Shown: positions 28,431 to 39,387, numbered from the stretch's first letter. The stretch is 64,000 nucleotides of DNA from Adineta ricciae (GCA_905250025.1 CAJNOJ010000135.1:209928-273927); one strand, 5' to 3'. Made by a program: numbers and translations. The notes: a model not told the origin generated them from the letters alone.

Positions 28431-29770
28431 ATGGTCGACAACACCGCGTCGTCCGAACAGACAGTCCGCGATTGTGAAGCTTATATTGCTAAACATGATA
28501 TTCAAAACTTATTACGTGATTGTATTGTTCAATTATGTTTAAAAAAGCCAGCTAATCCAATACAATTTCTGTCTAATTATTTCGATAAACTTGATAGTCA
28601 AACATCGGCAGCGTCAACAAGCAAAAAGCCCAATATGCGTCAACAACAAAGTGCATCACCAATCGAATCAACAACTAAACAACAATCAACAAATGGTAGC
28701 ACAGTCGGTGAAAACGATGATTTAGGCGATTTAAATGAACCCACAGGAGGAAATGCAAGTAGTCATCCCAACCAATCAACAAGCAATGTCAGTGTTAAAA
28801 CACGTGAACGTCGCGGTGCAGTTTCTGCTGAACCTTACAAGGAAGAAGATGCAACATCGTATGTGAAAACCGTCATCCCAAAAGATTATGCAACCATGCA
28901 AGCATTGAGCAAAGCAATTCAATCGAATTTATTATTTTCACACTTGGATGATAGTGAAAAATCGGATATATTCGACGCCATGCAACCTTTTAATTATAAA
29001 GCAGAGGAAACGATCATTCAGCAAGGTGAAGAAGGAGACTTTTTTTATATTATTGATCAAGGCGAAGTCGAAGTTTATGTTAATAATAAATGTGTCACAG
29101 CGATCTCAGATGGAGGAAGTTTTGGTGAATTAGCTTTGATCTACGGAACACCACGTGCAGCAACAATTAAAGCAAAAACTGATTGTAAACTATGGGCGAT
29201 CGATCGAAAAGTAAATGAAGAACATTTTCGGCAGATGACAAATAAAATTCATCTCATTTTTAGACTTACCGACGTATTTTAATGGGTTCAACAATTAAGA
29301 AACGCAAAATGTACGAAGAATTCTTATCCAAAGTTAAAATCCTTCAAGAACTCGATCAATGGGAACGTTTAACTGTCGCTGATGCTCTTGAACCTGTACA
29401 ATTCAATGATGGTGATAATATCGTTGTACAAGGTGAAAAAGGCAATGATTTCTTTATCATCGCCGAAGGTAAAAACACGAAAATATTCTCGATTGACTCA
29501 AATTGCTTTAATGTAGGAACGGCCGTTGTTTATCAAAAACCATCGGATGATGAACCAGCTGTTGAAGTATCGAAATTAGGTCCATCTGATTACTTTGGTG
29601 AAATCGCTCTACTATTTGATCGTCCACGTGCTGCCACTGTCAAAGCCAAAGGTCCATTGAAATGTGTGAAGATGGACCGTGGCCGATTCGAACGTGTCCT
29701 TGGACCGATTTCCGATATTCTTAAACGAAATGTTGCTCAATACAATTCGTTTATCAATTTGGCTGTCTAA
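28431..29770 (+). CDS. PRKAR1: cAMP-dependent protein kinase type I regulatory subunit, 3 exons, 412 aa
   Basis: Holds PKA catalytic subunits inactive until cAMP binds. Exons 28431-29210, 29264-29468 and 29517-29770 (1239 nt, exact frame) are separated by introns of 53 and 48 bp. An N-terminal dimerisation/docking helix ([21 protein letters not shown]) is followed by a low-complexity linker and the pseudosubstrate RRGAV. Ala at the phospho-acceptor position marks type I rather than type II. Two cyclic-nucleotide-binding domains have intact phosphate-binding cassettes, [18 protein letters not shown] (site A) and [18 protein letters not shown] (site B). The second exon resumes with [20 protein letters not shown], as in other type I subunits. 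Length is close to the 380-aa family norm, with the excess in the linker. Confidence 0.96.
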
Positions 29771-29806
29771 AGACACAACTGAAACAACGAACAATACTGA
29801 AATATA

Positions 29807-29812
29807 AATAAA
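29807..29812 (+). other. Polyadenylation signal AATAAA of the PKA regulatory gene
   Basis: AATAAA lies 37 nt after the stop codon, followed by a T/GT-rich stretch (TTTGTCTCTTTAG). Placement fits cleavage just before 29830. Confidence 0.6.
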
Positions 29813-30150
29813 TTTGTCTCTTTAGAGTGGAGCGAAAAGTAAAAAAAAAAGGCAAACATAGAAGAGTCTCTTTCTTTCCGTGGTTCACTTTTCTTCTTTT
29901 CTTTTCATTTTCATTTCGTTGTCAATCGTTCGTTTATATTTCATTTCTCGAAAACCAAACATTACAAAACTTAACAAGAACATTTGCATGTCCTTTGTCT
30001 CTTTCACGTGCCGTTTTATTTCTCTCTCTCTCTCTTTCGTTTTTTTTGTCATTTTCAAAAGAAAAAAATTTCTTCAAATATATTTGCGTATTACTCGATG
30101 TTTGCTTCTTCGTTTTTTCTTCTTCTTCTTTCATTTCTCAATCTGTTTAG

Positions 30151-30531
30151 ATGATTCTTCGAGTGATTTTTCTCCTAGTCATGATTATATTCATTGATAT
30201 GACAAATTCGACAATGAATAATAAAAAATCTTCGTCTTTATCTTTCACACGTCGACGGCAATTAGATGAAAACTTTCGTCGGATAAATCGGCAATGTGAA
30301 CAAAAAGTAATATGTCAAAAACATCTTCCAAGCACTTCGGCACTTACAGATTCTTCAGTTCAACAACATCAAAAAGAATTAGCTGAAATTGACATGATTA
30401 ATTGTGTACGTCAATGTATATCTTATTCATGTTATCGACAAATTTATGAAAAAGATCCATTGGAACGTGGAGAAATTGATGTACGAGCGAATCATTTCAA
30501 AACATGTTGGACGAAACAACAAAAAATCTAA
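30151..30531 (+). CDS. Small secreted or lumenal Cys-containing protein, 126 aa, function unknown
   Basis: Single open frame with a hydrophobic N-terminal segment (MILRVIFLLVMIIFIDM) that looks like a signal peptide. A basic stretch follows (FTRRRQLDENFRR), then a conserved-looking C-terminal core with CVRQCISYSCYRQIY, DPLERGEIDVR and a final FKTCW. The Cys spacing and the DPLExGEIDVR-type motif remind me of a short secreted animal protein family of unknown function, but I cannot name it. The ATG is directly preceded by CTGTTTAG, a 3' splice acceptor, which supports this start and suggests a 5' UTR intron or trans-splicing. AATAAA at 30635-30640 fits as its poly(A) signal. It is on the same strand as the PKA gene, 380 nt downstream. 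Confidence 0.75.
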   Translation: MILRVIFLLVMIIFIDMTNSTMNNKKSSSLSFTRRRQLDENFRRINRQCEQKVICQKHLPSTSALTDSSVQQHQKELAEIDMINCVRQCISYSCYRQIYEKDPLERGEIDVRANHFKTCWTKQQKI

Positions 30532-31036
30532 AGAAAAATTCATTTGTTTATATTTCCAATGCATTATCAAATCAAAGAGAATCTCCGCATCAATGATATT
30601 TGTTGTATTATATTTGTAAATTGTTTTTCAGGCAAATAAATTTGTTATTCTTGTTCATCCTTTTGTGAACTCATTCACAAATGTAACACAAGGAGTAAAA
30701 CGTATTTTTCAAGGGTTTATTCATTTCCTACTCGTACCAAGAGATTTCCTATTTAAACAGATTGCATTGTTGTTTATATGTAGAATGTCGATGAAAATAA
30801 TATCTTGGAATTGTCATTAAAGTGATTTTATTGATTAATAGTGACAAGAAGACAACAGTTGTGAATCAAAACCGTTTGTTTTCGATCAATAGAAAGCTTA
30901 TTCACTATATCGAGTTAGATTTTTTTTCTACTTGTATTTTGTGTGTGTAACATTTACGAAAGAAATGAATGAGAATGTCAAAAGGTAAGTGAATATAAAT
31001 AACAATTAAATCGATCAGGTATCTTTGATAAAATGA

Positions 31037-31218
31037 TCATGTACTTTGTGATTCATTTCGTTGCAAATTTCCTTCTAAACTAGCGAAGAATTCAATTTTT
31101 TCGTCAGTTTGTTTTAACCCTCGAGCATATTTCGTCTGCAATGACATGATTCGAACAATTTCCTCATATATTTCATTTCTCCACATCATCAATACTTTCG
31201 ATTTGATATCTTTACTTG
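31037..31218 (-). CDS. Putative terminal exon of an unrecognised minus-strand gene
   Basis: A short frame reading KDIKSKVLMMWRNEIYEEIV, then QTKYARGLKQTDEKIEF and LEGNLQRNES, ends at a TGA at 31037-31039. An AG acceptor (TTTTACAAG) lies just upstream, before an in-frame stop, so it reads as a last exon. The composition is protein-like and helical. I could not find the upstream exons; the region above it (31220-32150) is AT-rich without clear frames. It may be a remnant of a deleted gene. Confidence 0.4.
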
Positions 31219-31219
31219 T

Positions 31220-32150
31220 AAAAGTTTATTTATGACATGAAACAGGATTTCTCAATAATTGACAGTAATTGAAATAACGATTATCATTGCATTGGTTAAC
31301 TGATTTGTAGATAAAGATAAACATAAGAAAGACTTTTGATAAAATAAAGAGATGAAGAGTCGTTTGCTCTTAAAGTCATTTTCAAGTCGAATTTTGCCTC
31401 TATTTACAATTGAAACACTACCAACTATTGGGCAAATAATCAACTTTTTCTTCTGGAAATTGATCCATCCCGTTAATTCAGTATTCAAAATCTGGATTCA
31501 TCTATGTACACATAACCATGTGCATAGTAAAAGCCACATTGTATATTCGATATATGAATGTTGACAGTTGTTCTTTTAATAATAAAGACAAATTATCTGA
31601 TTGATTAAGATCAATAAAATGATTGAATGTTTCTACTAATCGTATCACAAAAGAATAAATCCATATCTTCACAAAGACTGATGATATCTACAATTAATGT
31701 TGTACCAGTCAGAATATCGAATCCTTTGTTCATTATTTTACTTAACTATTAAAATATTTAGATAAATTAAATAGAATAATGATTTATGTCGAATTCGCTG
31801 GTTGTATCGATAACAAATGTTACGTTATGATTTTTCAATCCTTTTTGCTAATTTAAATATTGGAATGACATGATAAGCAAATATTGAAGACACAAATATG
31901 AGAATTCAGATCGATGTTCTTATAAACAACCATCTTTGTAATCAACAGAAGTCAAAATACAGAAAAAGTCTCAATGTTTATAACTAGGTGAATTTTATCA
32001 TTGTTTCATTTTGAGGAGATTTGTAACTTTCATGAAATTTTAAACACGAAATTGATGAGTTTCTAATGATAACCTTTATTTTAATTGAAATGGAAAAGTT
32101 TTACAACAAAAGTACTGTAAGAACAAGAGATTTTTAAAATTAATATGAAT
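31220..32150. other. Gene-free AT-rich stretch
   Basis: No frame with protein-like composition is visible. The open frames at 31252-31488 (-) and 31352-31564 (+) overlap in antisense and look random. No repeat recognised. Confidence 0.4.
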
Positions 32151-33021
32151 GATTTCACTATGGAAATGTAAATAATATATTTATCTATGGTACAAACCAA
32201 ACAACTGATGATCTTGAAAAGATTCGACTGTTCGATTCGTTAATTTTTTCGATCTTCTTATTTCTCAGTCAAAGATTTCTCTCAATCACATAATTTTCAA
32301 GTATTTCAAATTGTCATTATAATAAATAAAATCAACCATTTTTCTCTTCAATATTATCCGAATCCATTCAATTCGATTATTACCGTACTTTATCGATGTT
32401 AACAATCGACTGTAATTCAGACAAGATCCTTTTCATACATATCTTAATCAAAAATCGATATTTTATCACAAAATTCTTCAATTAACATGCAATTATAACT
32501 TTCAATAAAGAACCTCAAAGCCATTCAAATCTAAGCTCAATCATTCCCCTTTTTTTCAGACATACAAAATGAGCTTTTATTTCTTGTAAGGTATGTCAAA
32601 TAAGTCATTTATATCACGACCTTGACATGATGTTATTTGTATTCTAAAAGTCTTTGTTTGACATTTTCCTTCAGACCGTATCATAACACGTCTAATGATA
32701 TATTTTCCTAGTAAATTAATCATTATTGCAAAGACCAGATCTATTTTTTGTATGAAACTGAATTTGTTCTGACGTTGACCTAACTCTGACTCTCTTGAAA
32801 ATAATCTTTCCGGTCGTAACTACGCAGCTGGAATCGAATAAAAGATAATTATTATCTTTGAAAGCTCATCCATTGTGCCCGAGTAAGTCGCGACTTTGTC
32901 GACAGTCGTTTCCGGATTATCCATAAAACTTAATTTTATTCAGTAAACACACGTAGAAGAAAGTTATAAACAATTCATTGATTAATCATCGAAAGTCGCT
33001 TGATAACGTCGTTCAATTGCC
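32150..33021 (-). pseudogene. Partial second copy of the PAQR gene 3' end and downstream flank
   Basis: Homologous to 42950-43929. From 32628 to 33021 the 394 bp are identical to 43536-43929; from about 32150 to 32627 the match is diverged but clear. On the minus strand it still encodes the last residues of the PAQR protein (AIERRYQATFDD and stop). Homology stops abruptly at 33021/33022, where the functional gene continues into its coding sequence. It is therefore a gene fragment. Confidence 0.9.
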
Positions 33022-33919
33022 CGGTAACGACGAGAAAAGATCTGATATGGCAATTTCTGAACAAGTATGTATACTTTATTTCATCTCTTGTTGCAATGAC
33101 CGTTCGATTGATCTAAATATAGTTAATGTTTGTGAGGAGAAAGAAGGAAAATGTTCATGTTGTCTATATATTAGTAGATGGCATTCGGTACGAAGAATGT
33201 TAGTGTGTTGGCAATTCTGAAACGACTCTTGAAGATGAAATTTGGAAGCTTTTTTGAATGGAAGAGTTCCAATCATATTTCTTTTGATTCTTGGTTTAAT
33301 AAGATTAAAACAATGGAGAAAAATTGAAAGAAGACATCATTGAGGAATCAGTACTGATAAACAATGATCACAAAGTCTTTTCTTAATTTGAGTGATTACG
33401 AGAAAATCTTTGGTACTGCGGAAGTTTCGCCTTCATTAAACACAAGTTGATCAAGACATGCGTTCGTTTTGATTTGATCATATCGATGTTTTCTCAGTCC
33501 AATTGTTTAAAACAAAACGAATATGCTTATTTTAATCTCAAACTTTCTCGAAATATTGATAAACGTTTCGATCAAATGCCAACGCCCGAGTAGATCTGAA
33601 TCAGACTAACATATGGTACCTGAAAAGCCTCAAGATATCTAATCAACATTACCTTGGATAATCCTTAGCTACCATATGAAATTATCACTAAATATTGTTT
33701 CAAAGGTCGTCAAGTTTCGGCAAATCATTTTCAGATACTCGAATAATTAAAAGAAGTCAATCAATTAATGGATGTGCATTCTATACCATAAAACGTCAGT
33801 CGAAAGATGTAACAAAACTAAATATACAAAATTCCTTTATTCGAAGCAAGAGTCGTGCAGCATCTAGGCTGTCTTGTAGACAATATTTATCAACTAATTG
33901 AATATAGAATTGTTCTAAT
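33022..33919. other. Unassigned stretch between the PAQR fragment and the inverted-repeat element
   Basis: A + strand frame at 33695-33901 (SSFGKSFSDTRIIKRSQSIN) has Ser/Arg-rich protein-like composition and could be an exon remnant, but it has no recognisable partner. Nothing else stands out. Confidence 0.3.
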
Positions 33920-34439
33920 GTATATGTCGTAGGCCAATGTAAGATTCAGGCCAATCCAGGATTGGCCTAGGCTATTCTCAGATCCTGGTTTGGCCTAGTC
34001 TAAATTAGGATTAACTCAAAATCTTGGATTAAAGTTCGTTTTTGAACCCTATGATATTTTCCGATTTTCTTTTCACTATTCGAATGCTGTAGCTAAGTAG
34101 ATATATTTTCGATGTATACTATCGATTCCGACACAAAATTGTTTAGTTAAAAAGTTATCGGCAGTTTTCTGCAGAACTTGTACGTTCAGAAGTCAACGCT
34201 TATAACATCTTCCGTGCACCTCACAGTGATAAGAAACTCGCTGATATAGATAATGGTAGTATATCATGAAACCTTAAAACTATTTGATGTGTAATCTGCC
34301 ATTGACTTCAGGCAAAAAAATGAGTTTTGATCCAAAATTTTAAGTTCATCCTATTTTAAACCAGGCCAAACCAGGATCTGAGAATAGCCTAGGCCAATCC
34401 TGGATTGGCCTGAATCTTACATTGGCCTACGACATATAC
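33920..34439. mobile_element. MITE-like element, 520 bp, with perfect 77-bp terminal inverted repeats
   Basis: 33920-33996 is the exact reverse complement of 34363-34439. The interior (33997-34362) has no open frame of note. Each arm contains an internal palindrome (AGGCCAATCC A GGATTGGCCT, 33949-33969). The arms begin GTATATGTCGTAGGCC, and a TA pair can be placed at both ends as a target duplication. A non-autonomous Tc1/mariner-type DNA element is the simplest reading. Perfect arms suggest a recent insertion. Confidence 0.9.
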
Positions 34440-34878
34440 GCTCCAACACTGCAGACAGCATGATGTCTAGTAGAATATCTGCGATATCTAGTATAATAGT
34501 CAAATAAAATGAAGTGTTTACATTGTTTGAAAGGATGAATAATCTCAGAAAAATGAGGATCGTACTCTCAAGTCAAATCAACAAAGATCAGGCAGATGAT
34601 TCAGAGTTTATTCATGGACTCCCCTGACTGTCATGATAGACAGAACAGTTTTCGATCTATTATATGCTTGACGAAACCAAAAGTTCTGAATTTTTTTCCT
34701 TATCGAAGGCTATACTTAAAGAGAATGATCATCTCTCCGAAAAAAACATTCATATAAACGGAGATGTTTTAAATAACAAGTAACACTCATCCTTTGGATT
34801 CGCTGACCCTTTTCTGAAAGACTTTTCCGAATGCTGAATACATTCAGAGACTTCGAAAGAGAAAAAAACGCACTGCGA
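34440..34878. other. Gene-free stretch of the repeat island
   Basis: No convincing frame and no recognised repeat between the inverted-repeat element and the first long repeat copy. Confidence 0.35.
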
Positions 34879-35373
34879 TTGCTACTAGTGCTCAACTCAA
34901 TCATGGCAGTATGTCACACACTAGAGTGAATAGGATGCAAAAGTCTTTTTAGGAATCAGACCGATTAGCCATTTGTCAGTGAATAATTCTCCAGCACTAA
35001 CTATGTTGACTGAAAAATTCATCGCTCATCGGCTAGTCAGACGGCCACTCACGGCCAACCATTGACCTTTGTCATCTGTTTTTCTAATTTCACATCACGC
35101 GCATGGAAATTTTCACAAATGCTTTACTAAGTCACTCATAGATGGACGATATACAGTAAACTACTTGAAAAGTTTGAACATTCGCCTGTGTCTTCCAGTG
35201 GTAACCGATTCTTTTCTCTCTTGTCAACAAAATGGTACCTTGTCGAATATTTTCATTGAGGAATATTCATTCGACAAAATTCGTTTCAAAATTTTCGGAA
35301 GCCTGGGAATAGCATTTAAACGCCTAGTCGTTCGTCGACCTCCCTCCGGTCGGTCACTAACGGCTAGCCGTTG
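34879..35373 (+). repeat. Dispersed repeat family A, long copy 1
   Basis: About 495 bp that aligns, with substitutions and small indels, to 38311-38798 in the same orientation. Shared blocks include GTCACACACTAGAGTGAATAG near the start and TATTTTCATTGAGGAATAT near the end. It ends in the 50-bp core (35324-35373: CTAGTCGTTCGTCGACC ... CGGCTAGCCGTTG) and contains a truncated core at 35033-35064. Confidence 0.85.
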
Positions 35374-36033
35374 CCATGCTGTCTTTGTTATTCCTTTCGC
35401 CTTTGATTAACTTTCAAACTGAATGATTGAACTTTCTTTTACTGTCGTTTCGACAGTCACGATCTTCTATTCATTCGACTACCAAAAGAAACTAGATAAG
35501 AAAGTCTTATTGTATGATTTGCTTCGAAACGAATATCTTTCATAATGCTGCATGTATTCAGAATACTGTTTGTATAGTCCACGCGTCTATAGTTACTAAG
35601 ATGGAATTCCACCGACGGGTATATCACTTTGCGAACTACTTCTACTAAATTCCCATAAAAAGACATGATGTATGTAGCCTACAAAGCAAAGATGATACTA
35701 AGCTCATATCACTTTTTCGGATTTCTTCAATTAGAAACATCATTATGTACAATGCATTAGATCTTTTCGTGCAAATTCTTGAGCTACTATCTTTATATAC
35801 ATGAGGTCCGTGAATAACGTTCAGCTCACCATCTTCTACAAAAGATTTTAGAACAGATAAGGAAAAATATCTCCTTTGTAAAGAGGAAGGAACAAGCCCA
35901 TGCTCAGTGAATACGACGAAATTCACCCTCAAATTCGAATTTCCCGACGTCAGAAATCCTTCGGTCTACTCTGACGATGGATGTTAATAAGTCGTGACTA
36001 GTTAATGAAAAACTAATAATTAATTAATCAACA
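35374..36033. other. Gene-free stretch of the repeat island
   Basis: No convincing frame is seen. Minus-strand frames at 35457-35666 and 35645-35932 lack recognisable motifs. Confidence 0.35.
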
Positions 36034-36236
36034 CTAACCTCAGATTCAAGTTCCCCGACCTCGATTACCCTACCGGTAATCATTTTCTAACAACTATCGA
36101 CCAATTTCATTGATTTTAGAAATGCTGATTTCTGATTGGATAGGACGGACAGACTGACAGACAGACAAACTTTAAGCTTTTGAACACAGCATTTAAACGT
36201 TGCATAACCCTTTCTTTCAGAAAAGGGAATATTGAC
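36034..36236 (+). repeat. Dispersed repeat family B, long copy 1
   Basis: Begins ACACTAACCTCAGATTCAAG with GACCTCGATTACCCT, and ends with the hairpin-forming block CCCTTTCTTTCAGAAAAGGG. It aligns to 40733-40921 in the same orientation. Short copies of its first about 50 bp occur at 40270-40322 and 40390-40442. A tandem GACA-rich stretch lies inside. Coding potential is absent. Confidence 0.75.
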
Positions 36237-36501
36237 ATGTTTATTTTCTTTTGTGAAGTAAAAAATTATCTTTCATTCTGTCAAAGTATACGAAGCTATC
36301 GAAAATACAACTGAAAAATGGTCTTCACGATACGAAACAATTCTAAAAAGACCTTCCCAAATTTTTCACTCCCGCCTGATATCTTTCCCGCTGATCCATT
36401 CACATATCTTCGATTACTGTAGAACTAATTCAGCGGGCGAAGCTCATTCACAAATCCAAAACGTCTAGAAACAGGGTTTCGTCCAAAGCAACATGCAAAA
36501 T

Positions 36502-38309
36502 TTATAGTTTCTGTTTCACTCTTTCCAGGTTTCTTTTAATCAATTGAAGGTGAGGATGTGTCGATGGCAACACTGCTTGAGCGATTTGAACCGCATTTGT
36601 GTAAAATAATAAAGCAGTCCGTTGATCACCCATGTGAGAATACGCATTACCGATGTTGTTGTAGGATGTAGCCACATCTGGATGATTGGGAGGAAGTGAT
36701 TGTTCTCGTATTTTGAGAGCTTGTTCATATGGTGAAAGTGCCTTGGGATAATCACCCATGTCAGAATACACTGCACCGATGTTGTTGTAGGATCCAGCCA
36801 CATCTGGATGATTGGGAGGAAGTGATTGTTCTCGTATTTTGAGAGCTTGTTCATATGATGAAAGTGCCTTGGGATAATCACCCATGTCAGAATACACTGC
36901 ACCGATGTTGTTGTAGGATGTAGCCACATCTGGATGATTGGGAGGAAGTGATTGTTCTCGTATTTTGAGAGCTTGTTCATATGATGAAAGTGCTTTGGGA
37001 TAATCACCCATGTCAGAATACGCATTACCGATGTTGTTGTAGGATGCAGCCACATGAGGATGATTGGGAGGAAGTGATTGTAGTTGAATTTTGAGAGCTT
37101 GTTCATATGGTGAAAGTGCCTTGGGATAATCACCCATGTTGTAATACGCATTACCGATGTTGTTGTAGGATGTAGCCACATCTGGATGATTGGGAGGAAG
37201 TGATTGTTCTCGTATTTTGAGAGCTTGTTCATATGATGAAAGTGCCTTGGGATAATCACCCATGGCAGAATACGCTGCACCGATGTTGTTGTAGGATGTA
37301 GCCACATCTGGATGATTGGGAGAAGATGACATCAAGCGAAGTTCAAGAAATTTTCGAAAAAGTGTTATTGCCTCCTCGTATTGTCCTTTGTGATATTTAA
37401 TGTTACCCAGGGAATTATAGACATGGCTTGCAGAGTCTGCAGAAGGCGTTTCGTCAATTAGAACTCGACAGATTCGTTCAGCAATGTCTGACTGTGCTAT
37501 GCCAGCGAGTACTAGACTCAGTCGTGACCATCCCTCTGCATTTGGAAAGCTTTCTTTTCGAATCTGTTCAGTAAGTACCATCAATTCTTCGTCATTGTCA
37601 CTCGTCAATGACAACGCCACTTCGTACACTTTCTCATTTCCATCCATGGGCTTAACATCCCTTATGCGAAAGATACTGTGCATCGAAAACAGTACCTCTT
37701 CTTCTTCGGGAAACTGACTGATGTGACGAACCGAAGCGAATGACGTTGTTGATTGCTTTGTATCAATTGTGATCACAAATAGAACACTTATCACATCACT
37801 GTTCTTTGGATTCCCTGGAGTAAAAATAAGAGAAATGTTGCGATTCTCACTGGTAGACAGGAAATTATTGAACGACATCAGCCCACCTTTCGTTGCCATC
37901 AATTTATCAAAGTCTTTCTTCATTAAACCTTGACCACGGTAAACTGGAAAGCATTTAGCAGTAGGTGATGCATCACCAAACTGTTTTTTGTGCAATTCTT
38001 CAATATGTCGATGAAGGTCACTGATGAAAAAGCCCATCAATGTGATCACTTCACCATCCATCACTCGTAATGCACGATTCAGCATACCGTATAAAAATCT
38101 TTGTGTTGTATACCACCAAATAGGTGTGTGCTGATGATATTCGTCTTCCAGTTCTTTCACTTTCTTTCGATCGACTTCAGTATCAACGAAATTATCACAA
38201 CAGTACTCCACGAATTGTTTGATGTGTTTATGCTTAAATTGAATTGTTAAAAGTATTTCCTTGATGATCTTTGTGTACATAAATGATGGCTCTAGTCGAT
38301 CTAATCGTT
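36502..38309 (-). pseudogene. ADP-ribosyltransferase (ART) fused to kinesin-light-chain-like TPRs, 5'-truncated
   Basis: An intronless frame. From the first Met (38280) it codes 592 aa: an ART-like domain (residues about 50-230) with VYRGQG (R115), FLSTSENRN (S142) and FPEEEEVLF (E193-195), i.e. the R-S-E triad and an ExE-type glutamate of arginine-specific ARTs. A helical spacer and seven or so 42-aa TPRs (SYNNIGxxYSxMGDYPKALS) follow, ending in VKQKL. The frame stays open upstream of that Met (RLDRLEPSF) to 38309, where it meets an ambiguous base (38310) and repeat family A. I recall bdelloid ART-TPR proteins having a further N-terminal domain ending in a similar ...PSFMYT... segment, so this copy appears to have lost its N-terminus. 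ART plus TPR suggests protein modification with TPR-guided partner binding; substrate unknown. It may be expressed from the internal Met or may be dead. Confidence 0.85.
36645..37310 (-). repeat. Tandem 126-bp TPR-coding repeats inside the ART-TPR gene
   Basis: The block CGATGTTGTTGTAGGAT recurs at 126-bp spacing (about 36651, 36777, 36903, 37029, 37155, 37281). Units are nearly identical at the DNA level, differing mainly in a few codons (AYSAMG, AYYNMG, AYSDMG, VYSDMG, AYSHMG). This indicates recent unit expansion or homogenisation. Confidence 0.95.
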
Positions 38310-38310
38310 N

Positions 38311-38798
38311 GATTGCTACCAGTCCTCAACTGAACCATGCCACTATGTCACACACTAGAGTGAATAGAAGACAGAGATTGTTCTTTTTCAGGAACCGAAC
38401 CGATCAGCCATTTGCCAGTGAGTAATTCTCGGGAAGTAACTGTGTTGACTGAAAACCCCATCCCCCAATGGCTAGTCGCTCATGAACCTCCCTCCGGTCG
38501 GTCAGTCACGACCAGCCATTCACCTTTTCATCTGTTGTTCTATTTTCACATTTCTCGCATGAAAATTTTACACATTAGCCTGTCTCTTTTAGCAAAAATT
38601 GACTCTTTTCTCTGCTTTCAGCAAAATGATCCATTCTCCAATATTTTCATTGAGGAATATACATTTGCCAAATCTTTTTCAAAAATCGTTGAAGCCTGAT
38701 AAGGCTATTCCAAGTGTACACTTTAAGATTAATCTGGAATTTAAACGCCAAGTCGTTCGTCGGCCTCCCTCCGGTCGGCCACTCACGGCTAGCCGTTG
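38311..38798 (+). repeat. Dispersed repeat family A, long copy 2
   Basis: Aligns to 34879-35373 in the same orientation. It contains two cores, 38472-38520 and 38749-38798 (GTCGTTCGTCGGCC ... CGGCTAGCCGTTG). It abuts the truncated 5' end of the ART-TPR gene at 38310, the only N in the window. Together with copy 1 it flanks that gene as direct repeats. Confidence 0.85.
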
Positions 38799-39069
38799 GC
38801 ACATATACGATTAGTGTCTCATTCTCATACCGAACAGTTGACCCGCTCATAACCGATCGGTTTCTCATCCGAGATATTGAAACTTTACATAACAAGTAAC
38901 ACGGCCTAGTGGCCGCTAAACCCTCTACTGAAAGGATAGTATTAGAGCGCTACTATTTGTCCAAAGAGAGAAAAGTTATTTCAGTTGAACGATCTGATCA
39001 TTTGATAATTTGTCAGAATGTTTTACTGGGACCAATTTCCCTTCCTGAAATCTTCTGAAATTATAATGC

Positions 39070-39119
39070 CTAGTCGTTTGCCGACCTCTCTCCGATCGAC
39101 CACTCACCGCTAGCCGTCG
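39070..39119 (+). repeat. Repeat family A core, solo copy
   Basis: CTAGTCGTTTGCCGACC ... CCGCTAGCCGTCGG, same orientation as the other cores, with several substitutions. Confidence 0.8.
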
Positions 39120-39387
39120 GTACCTAATAAGTGCTTAATGATATTTTCATATTAAAAAGTATCTCGTTCTTGTTGAGTCCGTCTCTAGCAAAGTTGCCGA
39201 AATTCTTCACAACTTCATGACCTACAGTATATCTTTTATTAACATTTTTAGTTGAATAAGTCGATGATCTACATAGTTTTTTCTTGCAGCTCGAAAAGAT
39301 GTCATATATATATACCTTAGAAAAATTATGGCCACTTTGCGACAGTCTTATAAACCTCACTTTTCAACTAATTTTCAAAAGAAACAA

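Noticed and set aside
36540..37307. 255-aa minus-strand frame with repeated WLHPTTTSV segments
   Set aside because: Shadow of the tandem TPR units read one base off; the TPR frame carries the real domain.
36645..37310. CRISPR-like regular spacing
   Set aside because: The 126-bp periodicity is a protein repeat in a eukaryotic gene; spacers are not unique.
34879..38798. LTR retrotransposon with the two long family A copies as LTRs around the ART-TPR gene
   Set aside because: No reverse transcriptase, integrase, primer-binding site or TG...CA ends; copies are diverged and the enclosed gene runs on the opposite strand.
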